From an uncultured Oscillospiraceae bacterium (GTDB lineage: Bacteria; Bacillota; Clostridia; Oscillospirales; Oscillospiraceae), in assembly GCA_947625045.1 (NCBI GenBank), contig CANQMW010000007.1, forward strand, positions 1 through 64,000: a stretch of 64,000 bases of DNA, in the 5' to 3' direction. Both the position numbers and the translations under genes were made by a program. Positions 50,561 through 59,508 of this stretch are shown one piece after another; the stretch's first letter is position 1; each line of letters opens with the position of its first letter. Under the pieces are notes generated by a model. It was not told the DNA's origin. It ran no database searches and saw only the letters and a program-made list of their open reading frames with translations.

Positions 50561-53500
50561 TTAGTTTAACAAGTTATGTTGGTTAGAAATTAAAACATTG
50601 TGTTCTTGAAAACCACAAAGTTGACAAAGCTTTTGTCTTAATGAATGAGTACAAATTCGATGGTTGAGATAATAACCAACGATAGAATCGAGTACTCGAG
50701 CCGCATAGATTTCATTTTCACCCTCAAAGCAATCTCTCAATTGTTTAACATCATAATAGTTAAAACTATTTAAACAATTAATTTTAAGGTCGAGCAATAC
50801 GAGTTTGGAAGATATGGATGAATCAGCCTCAAATGAAGTTGTTGCTGCTCGTAATAAGTGCTTGCTGTTTAATGAGGTGGCAACTTGATGAACCATGTTG
50901 CTTGCCATTCCTGAAACCAAAATTTTGACAAAGGTACGAGTCGCTTGGAGCGCAGCCTCCCTTGTAATATTCTTATTATTCGCTACAGCGCGCTGATATG
51001 CAAATTCAACTAAATCACCCTCGATGAAAACTATCATATCATTTATAGCGCGCACTGCACGCATACCGAGTTTATGGATCTCGCTAATAATATTAATTTT
51101 ATCTTCGCCCTTAATATCAGTTGGATAATTTTGCAGAATTTGTCCCAGCACTTCAATTGTCTTTAGTGCTGACACAACTGCCGCCATGTCTTTATCTTTA
51201 TCTGAGAGACTGTCATCTATTATCTCTTCACCTTCATGCACCGAACCATCTACAATTCCTATTTCATCTTTTAGTGTAAGTTCTCTTCTCTGATTCTCTG
51301 AAACTTCATCATCCGTAGACGCGACGGAAGAAGGGACAAGTGCTTCTACGACTTCCTGAATATCCTCAAATATGGGATCATCTTTGTTGAAGTCGAACTC
51401 TTGATAATCATCCAACGTACAGTACGCATTCAACAGAACATTGTCAATCACCTCAGAACTATTTGCGAAGTGACACACAAAAATAACAATGTTTCCATAC
51501 GTCTCATTGTACAGTCTTGAACTCATATACTCAAGTAATTGTAGGACATCTTTATCTGCAATATTGGCAGCAATATATCTCCCGCAAAAGTAGTAAAATA
51601 TATATGGGTATTTAAATCTAAATACCTCGCCCGCGCTTTGATCCTTATAAAACAGTTTCGCTTTGAGCATATTGTTCAAGAACTCATTTACTGAAAGTCG
51701 AAGCATATATGTAGAGCTAATCACTTCAACCACCGCTTCTAATTCTTCTACTGTAAAGCTTGTTTTCTTTTCAGAAAGCATTAAATATGCCAACCTTGAC
51801 AAGATGCTTAAATCAGTATTAATATTTCCTGACTGGTAATAATCCTCCGACAGGACCTGAAGACTCCCAAGAATCAGCGACTCATACAAAAAACTATATT
51901 TGCTGCCTTTAAATATCGGCCTAACCGCATCAACATTTTGCAAAACGCTTAATACAGTTATTGGCATTGCTGGAATAAACGCAGCACCATTTCCTAAAAC
52001 CGTATCAACTTTATTTCTCGCCTGTTCTATACGTTCAGATATTTCAGGCTCAGTCATTGATCTGTTCTGCAAATGATACCACTTAGATATTAACTCGTTC
52101 CTTTTTGCGTTTCCGAGCGGTAAAATCTCATAGTATATGAGATTATCCCATGTTCTAACCGTTTTTGATGTCAGTATAGTTGCCAACTCTAATGGGGAGG
52201 TCAGCAGCAAGCTAACGTTTCCAAAATATCCACACAGAAAATCGACCACTTGGTTTCTTCTGTTGTTAGAATCTTTAATATAATCAAAATCATCGACAAT
52301 AATCTTTCTCTTTTCTCTCTTTAGTTGTCTAAAATCCTCCAATGCACTTTCTGAGTATTGAGAAACAAATGCCTCCTCAACAACTTTCATAATACTAGAC
52401 TCTGATGACGCAGTAAAGGACCTTCCATTTACAATCAAACAGCAACAATCAGAATCTTTTTCGCTAAAAAAGATTCTGTTGGCCAGAGCAGTCTTTCCAG
52501 CACATGAGTCTCCTGTCAAGATGTTTAATGAGTTCTTATTGAGCTCAGCTAGCACGTTCGTGCGTATGACTCTACTCCTCATCTTTTCGTTCTTGAAATT
52601 GCACTTGTTCAATTCCGGCCATACGTATATATCCGATAGCAATACTTCCTCGGCGGCAAAATGGTTAATTGTAACCCCAATATCATTTGCTCTATTAATA
52701 CTTTCCTCGTTAGGACAGTAGGGATTCATTGTAGCAGCAATATTCTTGTGATACTGCTGTTTATGTGCATTCCCCATTCGTTCGTATTTTTTGCCTGTCC
52801 AGCAATAGTCGATAATTTCGTATGTCTGAAGTGCGCCATCAAAGTTAATTACAGAGAATGCGCTCTCGTCATCGTCACTGTTCTGTAACTCTTTTCCTTT
52901 GTCAATATACAGCGAAAAATTATCCCAACCCTTATTATAGTTATCTCTGTTATGTTCATGTCCCATGAGCACAATATCAGCTTTACTTCGTATGTAGTTA
53001 ATGAAGTCGGTTTTATGATCGGGGTTCATCCAATTTATTGGATGATGGAAAAGAAATACCACAACCCTGTAATTCTCTGGAGATATATCTTCAAAGTGCT
53101 CGGTCGGCATAACTATTTTGCCGGGCACTTCGCAAATTTTAGACATCCATGATGTGTTCGCCATCACAAATAAGCATTTGCTTCCATCGACTTCTATCTC
53201 TGATCTCGGCAAATACATGTCAGTATTAATCCCATGTGCTTTAGCAAATTCAAAATAGCCCTGCTGCACCACGGTCACATTCCTATAGAAATCATCATCA
53301 AGTTTACTTTGGTGGACACTATTTATCAAAACTTCCCTCGTTGTTGTTTCTCTGTCAAAGTCGCAGTCATGGTTTCCTGGTACACATATAAAATGCACTT
53401 TAGAATTCTTCTCTTTTTCTATAAACTCTGCTATATCATTAATCAGTTCATTAGCCAAATCATATTGTTGCTTTTTTCCAGAATACGCAATATCACCCGT

Positions 53501-53635
53501 TATCGCAAGTACAACATCCCCGTTGCTAGGCAATGCGCTAGCACAGGCAGAAGCCAACTTGTCCTTCTTCATCAGGATAGTATCATCATGTCCACTTATA
53601 TGTATATCAGACAAGTGAATAATTGACAGGCTCAT
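50561..53635 (-). CDS. metallophosphoesterase-STAND ATPase, candidate defence protein
   Basis: About 1024 residues. Residues 1-270 form a calcineurin-like metallophosphoesterase with all metal motifs: HLSDIHISG, TGDIAYSG, PGNHDCD, FLFHHP and MGHEHNRD. A STAND/NACHT-like ATPase follows near 365-600 (Walker A GDSCAGKTALANR, Walker B KIIVDDFDYI). A long helical region of about 400 residues, probably a sensor, completes it, with no membrane segment. This order (effector, NTPase, sensor) is that of bacterial STAND immune proteins. I infer that an infection signal triggers oligomerisation and phosphodiester cleavage. I start it at ATG 53635, behind GGGGGAAAG. It is AT-rich relative to the capsule genes. 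Confidence 0.82.
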   Translation of the reverse strand: MSLSIIHLSDIHISGHDDTILMKKDKLASACASALPSNGDVVLAITGDIAYSGKKQQYDLANELINDIAEFIEKEKNSKVHFICVPGNHDCDFDRETTTREVLINSVHQSKLDDDFYRNVTVVQQGYFEFAKAHGINTDMYLPRSEIEVDGSKCLFVMANTSWMSKICEVPGKIVMPTEHFEDISPENYRVVVFLFHHPINWMNPDHKTDFINYIRSKADIVLMGHEHNRDNYNKGWDNFSLYIDKGKELQNSDDDESAFSVINFDGALQTYEIIDYCWTGKKYERMGNAHKQQYHKNIAATMNPYCPNEESINRANDIGVTINHFAAEEVLLSDIYVWPELNKCNFKNEKMRSRVIRTNVLAELNKNSLNILTGDSCAGKTALANRIFFSEKDSDCCCLIVNGRSFTASSESSIMKVVEEAFVSQYSESALEDFRQLKREKRKIIVDDFDYIKDSNNRRNQVVDFLCGYFGNVSLLLTSPLELATILTSKTVRTWDNLIYYEILPLGNAKRNELISKWYHLQNRSMTEPEISERIEQARNKVDTVLGNGAAFIPAMPITVLSVLQNVDAVRPIFKGSKYSFLYESLILGSLQVLSEDYYQSGNINTDLSILSRLAYLMLSEKKTSFTVEELEAVVEVISSTYMLRLSVNEFLNNMLKAKLFYKDQSAGEVFRFKYPYIFYYFCGRYIAANIADKDVLQLLEYMSSRLYNETYGNIVIFVCHFANSSEVIDNVLLNAYCTLDDYQEFDFNKDDPIFEDIQEVVEALVPSSVASTDDEVSENQRRELTLKDEIGIVDGSVHEGEEIIDDSLSDKDKDMAAVVSALKTIEVLGQILQNYPTDIKGEDKINIISEIHKLGMRAVRAINDMIVFIEGDLVEFAYQRAVANNKNITREAALQATRTFVKILVSGMASNMVHQVATSLNSKHLLRAATTSFEADSSISSKLVLLDLKINCLNSFNYYDVKQLRDCFEGENEIYAARVLDSIVGYYLNHRICTHSLRQKLCQLCGFQEHNVLISNQHNLLN

Positions 53636-53694
53636 ATCTTTCTTCCCCCAAATCAGTATGAATGTCAATATTATACCTTGTTTAGGGTGTTATT

Positions 53695-53925
53695 TCAAGA
53701 GTCATGGTTTGTTTGTTCGATGACTAACCATTTATCACCGTCAAAAAACAGGACAAATTGCCGCTCATCTGATATGCACTCGAACTTGTGTCTTTCAGCT
53801 TTTCCTATTGCAATTCGTTTAACCTTCCGAAATAAATGTGTCTCACCCCAGCTATCTGTGATGCCTAATGGCAATATTTCCCCATCAGGATAATAATCTG
53901 CTCTGACAATATACTTATTTGCCAT
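53695..53925 (-). CDS. small beta-rich protein encoded upstream of the STAND gene
   Basis: 76 residues, MANKYIVRADYYPDGEILP to WLVIEQTNHDS. No named family is recognised. Its strand/turn layout parallels the 11326-11595 protein (basic start, DPEG/PDGE turn, DG or GDKW near the end). It lies 60 bp upstream of the STAND gene in the same direction and may be co-transcribed, perhaps as an accessory or regulator. Confidence 0.55.
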   Translation of the reverse strand: MANKYIVRADYYPDGEILPLGITDSWGETHLFRKVKRIAIGKAERHKFECISDERQFVLFFDGDKWLVIEQTNHDS

Positions 53926-54039
53926 AATACTATTTTCCCTTTCAATCGTCTACACATGTTTGTAGCTAGTTATTCTATTGACATATTTCTAACATATTAT
54001 GCCACGCCAGCATCTATAATGTGTCAATTCTTCTATTAC

Positions 54040-54307
54040 AATAAAAGTTGGACGAGGAAGCCGGGCAGCCAGTCCGGCTTTCATCCATCTCTTGCCTAAG
54101 CTACAATGGGAGGAGCAACTGGCTGACCTAATTCTCCTTGGGCTTTTATGTCCGCTGGAAAGACTGTCAGCCATCCTCTCATTGCAGCGTTCGGTTTAAG
54201 CAGGTTGAGCCCACCGCTCGTCGGAGTGTTCGCGTCACCCAATAGATTGAATCGGCAACGAGAAAAAGATGGGGTCCGGTTGCAGATCACTGTATTGGAG
54301 GAATGAC
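54040..54307 (+). ncRNA. possible bridge-RNA region of the IS110-family element
   Basis: About 270 non-coding bases directly before the transposase. The stretch includes an AAGCCGG / CCGGCTT hairpin at 54058-54080 and other pairings such as GGAG with CTCC. IS110-group elements encode a bridge RNA in their left non-coding end. Limits and structure cannot be set by eye. Confidence 0.35.
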
Positions 54308-55516
54308 ATGAACGCAGTTGGTATCGACGTTTCCAAAGGCAAGAGCATGGTGGCCGCCATGCGCCCCTTTGGAGAAGTGGTGTTCTCTCCCTTTGAGGTA
54401 CATCACACAGACAGCGAACTGTGCAGCTTGGCAGAGAAGCTCATAAGCCTGCCAGGTGAAACCCGCGTGGTAATGGAGTATACGGGAAACTACCACGCTC
54501 CGGCAGCACAGGCGCTTTGTGCAGCCGGGATCTATGTCTCCGTAGTCAATCCCATCCTGGTACATGACTACGGGAACAACAGTTTAAGACGGGCCAAGAC
54601 CGACAAAAAGGACGCCATAAAGCTGGCAAATTACGCTCTGGATCACTGGCTTTCTCTGCCGCAGTATTTCCCCGAAGAGGATACGCGGCATTTACTCAAA
54701 GTCTGCTATCGCCAGTACCAGCAGCTCAGTAGGATGCAGACCATGCAGAAGAACAATCTCATTTCTCTGCTCGATTCCACATTCCCTGGCGCAAACCGCC
54801 TGTTCTCAAGCCCTCCTCGTGCGGATGGAAGCGAAAAATGGGTGGACTTCGTGGCCCATTTCTGGCATTGCGAGTGTGTTTGCGGTACGTCTGTTGCGGA
54901 GTTCACTCGCCGGTATGAAAGATGGTGCCGGAGGCACGGCTATAACTTCAGTGCGGAGAAAGCCTCTGAGATATACACGGATTCTTGCGGTTATCCCAGC
55001 GTCTTGCCGAAGAGCGACACTACAAAGGTACTCATTCAGCAGGCCGTAGCTCAGCTCCAAGCCTCTTCATCTTCCCTGGCAGTTCTCCGCCAGCGCATGA
55101 CCACGCTTGCACAAATGCTGCCGGAATACCCCATCGTCATGAAGATGTATGGCGTCGGGCAAACCCTCGGCCCTCAACTCATGGCCGAGATCGGCGACGT
55201 TCGCCGGTTCCATTCCAAAAAAGCCCTTGTAGCCTTTGCCGGTATTGACGCGCCTCCCTACCAATCTGGCACGGTAGACGTCCGCAGCCGCAGTATCTCC
55301 AAGCGGGGCTCAGCATCCTTACGCCGGACGCTCTTTCTTGTCATGGGCGCTATCCTGCGCACCTCGCCAGCGGATGAGCCCATCTTCCAGTTCATGAACA
55401 GAAAACGCGCCGAGGGTAAACCCTACAAGGTCTACATGATGGCCTCCGCCAACAAATTCCTTCGCACCTACTATGCCACAGTAAAAGCGTATCTGAACGC
55501 CCTGGAAGACTGCTGA
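54308..55516 (+). CDS. IS110-family transposase
   Basis: 402 residues. The N-terminal DEDD RuvC-like domain starts AVGIDVSKGKSMVA, with VVMEYTGNYH and KTDKKDAIKLANYA as further acidic blocks. The C-terminal Tnp domain contains MYGVGQTLGPQLMAEIGDVRRF, FAGIDAPPYQSG and SISKRGSASLRR with the conserved Ser. I start it at the ATG at 54308, which has GGAGG 6 bp upstream. The gene is intact. Element ends are not obvious, as expected for a family without terminal inverted repeats. Confidence 0.9.
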   Translation: MNAVGIDVSKGKSMVAAMRPFGEVVFSPFEVHHTDSELCSLAEKLISLPGETRVVMEYTGNYHAPAAQALCAAGIYVSVVNPILVHDYGNNSLRRAKTDKKDAIKLANYALDHWLSLPQYFPEEDTRHLLKVCYRQYQQLSRMQTMQKNNLISLLDSTFPGANRLFSSPPRADGSEKWVDFVAHFWHCECVCGTSVAEFTRRYERWCRRHGYNFSAEKASEIYTDSCGYPSVLPKSDTTKVLIQQAVAQLQASSSSLAVLRQRMTTLAQMLPEYPIVMKMYGVGQTLGPQLMAEIGDVRRFHSKKALVAFAGIDAPPYQSGTVDVRSRSISKRGSASLRRTLFLVMGAILRTSPADEPIFQFMNRKRAEGKPYKVYMMASANKFLRTYYATVKAYLNALEDC

Positions 55517-55710
55517 TTCTTCCTTACATTCAATAGGCCGCCGTTTCAAAAAAGAGGCGTCATGCGGTCAGGATTGGTGTACCTGTTTTGGCCGTTTCAT
55601 AATCTGCTTTTTCCTACTTGACTTTTCTTAGCAGGTCTTTCCACTTCTCGCTAGGTAGACCAGAATTATAAGTAATGCCTTTTATTGACCTTCCTTCTGT
55701 CAAAAGCATA

Positions 55711-56163
55711 TTACCCAGTGCTCTTCTCAAAGGTGACCAGTTTTGGTCCGTTCTGGCACAATCTGACTGCTTCCACCTCCTCTTCTGTTATAAATGGCTC
55801 GTCCCAATGGCGCGAGTCGTAGGAGTCTGCCGCGTTATCGCCCAGGACATAGAAGCAGCCATTCGAAACGGTGATCATCTCGCCGTTCCGTTCTATTTTC
55901 TCTCCCCCGCTCGCCGCGATCCTCTTCACCAGAAACTCTCCATTATGCCTAAATATGATAATATCCCCGGTCTTCAGCTCCCCACGGAGCCGAAGGCCGA
56001 GGATAAAACTGTTTTTGTGCAGTGTCGGTTCCATGAAGGAGCTGGGCGCATAGCACACTAGCAGCACCATCTTGAAAAACAGAAGCGTCACCGCCGCACA
56101 TAGGACTGGGACCACCCAGCCTCGTTGTTTTCGCATATCCGAAGATCTCTTTCCTTCACGCAC
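55711..56163 (-). CDS. lepB: type I signal peptidase
   Basis: 150 residues: one N-terminal membrane span (VPVLCAAVTLLFFKMVLLVCY), the catalytic Ser in SSFMEPTL, the Lys in VKRIAASGGEKIE, and the GDNAADSYDSRHW box. It is short but complete for Gram-positive signal peptidases. GTG start, overlapping the end of the zinc-finger gene. It is not next to an obvious secreted substrate, although a secreted protein is encoded at 59020. Confidence 0.87.
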   Translation of the reverse strand: MREGKRSSDMRKQRGWVVPVLCAAVTLLFFKMVLLVCYAPSSFMEPTLHKNSFILGLRLRGELKTGDIIIFRHNGEFLVKRIAASGGEKIERNGEMITVSNGCFYVLGDNAADSYDSRHWDEPFITEEEVEAVRLCQNGPKLVTFEKSTG

Positions 56164-56449
56164 TCATCTCCTTTCTGTTCCTGATACCGGTTCCCCTCGC
56201 CTCCAAAAACGCTTTACTCCTGGAGATGTGTGCCTGGGACATTGGGGCTGAGATCGTGGCCGCCAGCCAGCGGTATGCCTCCTTCTTGCTCATATATCCT
56301 GACTGGTGCAGCTGATCAAAGTAGCGATGGTCCGTCCGCCGGAGCGCACGCATGTGGCCGTTCGCCATCTCTCCCACCGGGATCGTTGTCCCCAGGTGCG
56401 TGCGGACATAGGCGTCACATGCCGGACATTTGGCGCAGACATACAGCAT
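56156..56449 (-). CDS. zinc-finger protein, DUF3268-like
   Basis: About 97 residues starting MLYVCAKCPACDAYV, followed by GTTIPVGEMANGHMRALRRTDHRYFDQL and MSKKEAYRWLA, typical of the small DUF3268 zinc-finger proteins of phages and mobile elements. The ORF-track extension runs into recombinase debris, so I use the ATG at 56449. It overlaps the signal peptidase gene. Function unknown, probably nucleic-acid binding. Confidence 0.6.
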   Translation of the reverse strand: MLYVCAKCPACDAYVRTHLGTTIPVGEMANGHMRALRRTDHRYFDQLHQSGYMSKKEAYRWLAATISAPMSQAHISRSKAFLEARGTGIRNRKEMSA

Positions 56450-56466
56450 GGTGTTCCTACTGCTAG

Positions 56467-57040
56467 TATGCCGCAAGGTCCTTGCACAGCTTCTTTGGCA
56501 GCAGGATCATGCGTATCTTTCCCTTGTATGGATCACCGCCTGGCGTTTCCGCAAACACTCCACCGTTACAGCATACACCTCGCTTACGCGAATACCATTG
56601 GCAGCAATAGTCTGCATCAGCAGCTCTAACCGCTTATCTTCCTCATTCCTCGCAGCCCTGAGCAGTTTTTCATAGCCCTGCTGAGTCAGCTCTCTTTCTT
56701 ATACGGAAAGGATCGTCCACTACACCATTACGCGACGCAGCTTCCACCGAGGAAATCCGGCAAAACCAAGGAAGCGATTCACAGCCGCCAACACGAAATT
56801 GATGCTGGCGGCCGCATTGCCCTTTGCCTAATTCTTGAAAGCGACCAGCGTTCCCTTGTTCATGATCTGCCCACCGCAGAACGATGCCAATACCCCAACA
56901 TCGTGCATGTACTTCGCTACCATGGCCCCGCTGCCCCCTCGTTCCTGCAGATAAGCCTGGAATCTTTCCATTTCTTTTCTTTGTATCAAAAGCACTTTCC
57001 GCGTCCTCCTTTCGCTCATTTTAGCACGAAAGGATGGCAT
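56467..57040 (-). pseudogene. tyrosine recombinase pseudogene
   Basis: It starts with an intact 70-codon piece (RFQAYLQERGGSGAMVAKYMHDV) and continues in shifted frames through a core-binding segment (ASINFVLAAVNRFLGFAGF), a GIRVSEVYAVTVE block, and KGKIRMILLPKKLCKDLAAY followed by a stop. Several stops and frame changes are present and the catalytic HxxR/Tyr end is gone. It is closest by eye to the active 49314 recombinase. Confidence 0.78.
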
Positions 57041-57185
57041 TTCGGATAAGGTGCCTTTTTGGAGGGATTATTCCTCTGATTTGTTAAGGCATTGCGGCCA
57101 GTATAACCTGGCTGCCTTCATCCTATTATTCTAAAACCGCTGTCCCTATATTTCTCAAGGAAATATCGAATTGCTCTTTAGCTTA

Positions 57186-57234
57186 TTTAAACTCTTTCCC
57201 ACGAAAAATATAATCATCCCTTAGGGAGGGATGA
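57186..57234 (+). promoter_or_regulatory. promoter and operator-like dyad before the XRE-sigma operon
   Basis: TTTAAA, 17 bp, TATAAT (57209-57214). A 9-bp inverted repeat ATCATCCCT-N5-AGGGATGAT at 57213-57234 overlaps the -10 end and the GGGAGGG ribosome site. This is a good position for autoregulation by the XRE protein. Confidence 0.5.
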
Positions 57235-57238
57235 TCAT

Positions 57239-57601
57239 ATGAACAAAAGCGAATTACAAGAGACCATTGGCAACAACCTATATCAAGCGCGGCTCAACGC
57301 TCACATGACCCAGGAACAGCTTGCTGAGAAGGCGGGCATCAGCACTTCCTTCTACACAAACGTAGAACTCGGTCACAAGGGTATGGGCGTATACAACCTA
57401 TACAGGATCATCAATGTACTCCGCGTCAGCGCCGATGGCATCCTCTATGGCAGTGATTGCGACGCACACATTCTCAACATTCTTGCCATTCTGAAATATC
57501 AGCCGGACAGCTTCCTCACCTCAGTTGAGAACATGATCCGTTTCATGCTTGCCGAGAAGGAGCGTCAGGAAAAGGAGCACAGAGAGGAAGTGCTCCAATG
57601 A
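57239..57601 (+). CDS. XRE-type regulator of the sigma operon
   Basis: 120 residues: HTH (NNLYQARLNAHMTQEQLAEKAGISTSFYTNVELG) and a helical tail ending in a charged segment. GGGAGGG precedes the ATG. It overlaps the sigma-factor gene by 4 bp (ATGA), so both are made together. It probably represses its own operon through the dyad at 57213-57234. Confidence 0.78.
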   Translation: MNKSELQETIGNNLYQARLNAHMTQEQLAEKAGISTSFYTNVELGHKGMGVYNLYRIINVLRVSADGILYGSDCDAHILNILAILKYQPDSFLTSVENMIRFMLAEKERQEKEHREEVLQ

Positions 57602-58092
57602 TAGAAACAGAGGAACAGCGGCAGGGCATCCACACGCTTTATCTGCAAGAGTACCCAAAGCTCCTGGCTTACGCCCGGTCACTTCTCCATGACGAGAGCC
57701 TTGCCAAGGAAGCGGTGCAGGACACTTTTCTTATCGCTTGCACGAAACCAGCGGTCTTGCTCAGTCACCCGAATCCGCCCGGCTGGCTGATGCTGACCTT
57801 GAAATACACCATTAATAATATGATCCGAGGCAGGGCTAAGCTGAGCGCCCTGCTTCTTTATTATCAGGAGGTTCCGCTTGCCGATGGCTCTCTGCGCTTG
57901 GGTGAGTTGGAACTTGACGTCATCTGTGAAGACCTTTTGGGCAAAGAGGACTGGCGCATGCTCAAAAGCTTTCTGCTTCATCATATGTCTGTCCAGGATG
58001 TCGCCGATTCCATGGGGATCTCTCGAGAGGCCGCCAAAAAGCGTCTCCAGCGCTCTCACAAGCGGCTGAAAGAAAAACTCAAAAAAGACTGA
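57598..58092 (+). CDS. ECF-like sigma factor
   Basis: 164 residues with region 2 (YLQEYPKLLAYARSLLHDESLAKEAVQDTFLIA) and region 4 (MSVQDVADSMGISREAAKKRLQRSHKRL), the usual two-domain ECF plan. It lies between an XRE regulator and a membrane protein of anti-sigma type. It is expected to direct transcription of this operon or surface genes when released. Confidence 0.83.
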   Translation: MIETEEQRQGIHTLYLQEYPKLLAYARSLLHDESLAKEAVQDTFLIACTKPAVLLSHPNPPGWLMLTLKYTINNMIRGRAKLSALLLYYQEVPLADGSLRLGELELDVICEDLLGKEDWRMLKSFLLHHMSVQDVADSMGISREAAKKRLQRSHKRLKEKLKKD

Positions 58093-58145
58093 TCCGCTGT
58101 CCCCAAAACGTCGCTTTTCGACATATACGCTATAGGAGGGTTAAG

Positions 58146-59027
58146 ATGCAAGGTTCAAAAAAGCAACGCCGTCAGGACCTCTCTCAGTTTGACTCTATGA
58201 CCACAGATGAACTGCGGGAGCTCCTAAGAAACGACGCTCTTAAAAAGGAGGCGGATGCCAGCCTAGATATCGATGCGACCCTATACATAGCCGGAGTGAT
58301 AGCATCTCGGGAGAATGCCCCTGACACTGATGCCGCCTGGGAAGAGTTTGAACGGTCCTATCTGCCCGACGCCGGCGAAAAGACATTATATGAGGAGATC
58401 CTGTCCGATCCCGTTGAGCCGGTCAAGGCCTCTTCTGTCAGGGCCAAAACAAAGCGCCGCCTGCTTCGGTTTTCCCTCATCGCTGCGGCTGCGGCCCTTC
58501 TGATTTCCACAACGGCTTTCACAGCGGCTAAGCTCGGCTGGTTCCACACCTGGAATACAGAGGAGCTATGGTCACGACTGTCCCGCGAAGCGGCACCAGC
58601 GCAGGCGACCACCCTGCCAAAGCCCGCATACTACGATGAGATGGCCGAGGCTCTGGATTCCATCGGTGCGTCAGCGCACATGATCCCACTGTGGATGCCG
58701 GAAGGATATGAGATGACATCATATGAATCTCATATTAATAATCCAATAAAACAATACATCTTCGGCTTCAGTAATCCAAATCATCATAGTATAATTCTGC
58801 AATGTTCGTCAAATACCACTAGCAACATCTCTATATACTCCAAAGATGCCGGTTCTCCTGATATCTACACCGCTGGTGGTATAGACCATAGTATTCTCAC
58901 CAATATGAGCAACTATGGTGCTATTTGGTGGAGAGAGAGCTACGAGTGTTTCCTTTACGGCTATGAATACAGAGACGACCTGATCAAAACTATTGATTCA
59001 CTCTATATGGAGGTGCAAAATGAGTAA
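58146..59027 (+). CDS. membrane anti-sigma-like protein with DUF4367-like ectodomain
   Basis: 293 residues: cytoplasmic N-terminal part of about 105 residues, one membrane span (LLRFSLIAAAAALLISTTAFTAA, about 102-124) and an outer domain of about 165 residues with MIPLWMPEGYEMTSYES, resembling DUF4367 anti-sigma ectodomains. GGAGG lies before the ATG. Gene order after the sigma factor supports an anti-sigma role. No classic zinc anti-sigma HxxxCxxC motif is seen. Confidence 0.7.
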   Translation: MQGSKKQRRQDLSQFDSMTTDELRELLRNDALKKEADASLDIDATLYIAGVIASRENAPDTDAAWEEFERSYLPDAGEKTLYEEILSDPVEPVKASSVRAKTKRRLLRFSLIAAAAALLISTTAFTAAKLGWFHTWNTEELWSRLSREAAPAQATTLPKPAYYDEMAEALDSIGASAHMIPLWMPEGYEMTSYESHINNPIKQYIFGFSNPNHHSIILQCSSNTTSNISIYSKDAGSPDIYTAGGIDHSILTNMSNYGAIWWRESYECFLYGYEYRDDLIKTIDSLYMEVQNE

Positions 59028-59469
59028 GCGTTTTATCCATGTTACCGCCCTAGTTCTGGTATTGATGACCGTGTTTTCCATCCCTGCCGCTGCGGCGGCA
59101 GCTTCCGCACCCTCCCCAGCCCAGCCCCAGTCGGATGCCTACATTGCTTCATATCTTGCTGCTATTGATAGCTATAGCACTGGCACCGTAACAGTAGGGT
59201 TCAGTACAACCGGAACTGACATAATGGACACCGTCGGCGCCACCTCAATCATTGTTTATAAGTGGAACAGTACACAGCCAGTAGGCTCCCTATCCTCTAG
59301 TTATACTTCATCCATGCTTGGCCACTACTGTTTTGGTCATAGCAACTCCTATACGTTTACCGTCACACCCGGCGAGAAATACTACGCAGTCGTATCCTGC
59401 TATGCAGCAAAAGACGGCGGCAGCAGCACACGGAAATATACCACCGCCTACGCCACTGCCAAGAAATGA
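59020..59469 (+). CDS. small secreted protein
   Basis: 149 residues. A clear signal peptide (KRFIHVTALVLVLMTVFSIPAAAAAA, probable cut after the Ala run) precedes a Ser/Thr/Tyr-rich beta domain (TGTVTVGFSTTGTDIMD, YTFTVTPGEKYYAVVSC). It overlaps the anti-sigma gene by 8 bp and is translated with GGAGG. Likely an Ig-like extracellular domain and a signal or target of the sigma system. No function known. Confidence 0.7.
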   Translation: MSKRFIHVTALVLVLMTVFSIPAAAAAASAPSPAQPQSDAYIASYLAAIDSYSTGTVTVGFSTTGTDIMDTVGATSIIVYKWNSTQPVGSLSSSYTSSMLGHYCFGHSNSYTFTVTPGEKYYAVVSCYAAKDGGSSTRKYTTAYATAKK

Positions 59470-59508
59470 TCTTCCCCTATCCCCGCAAGAATAATTCAGC
59501 AAGAGAGG

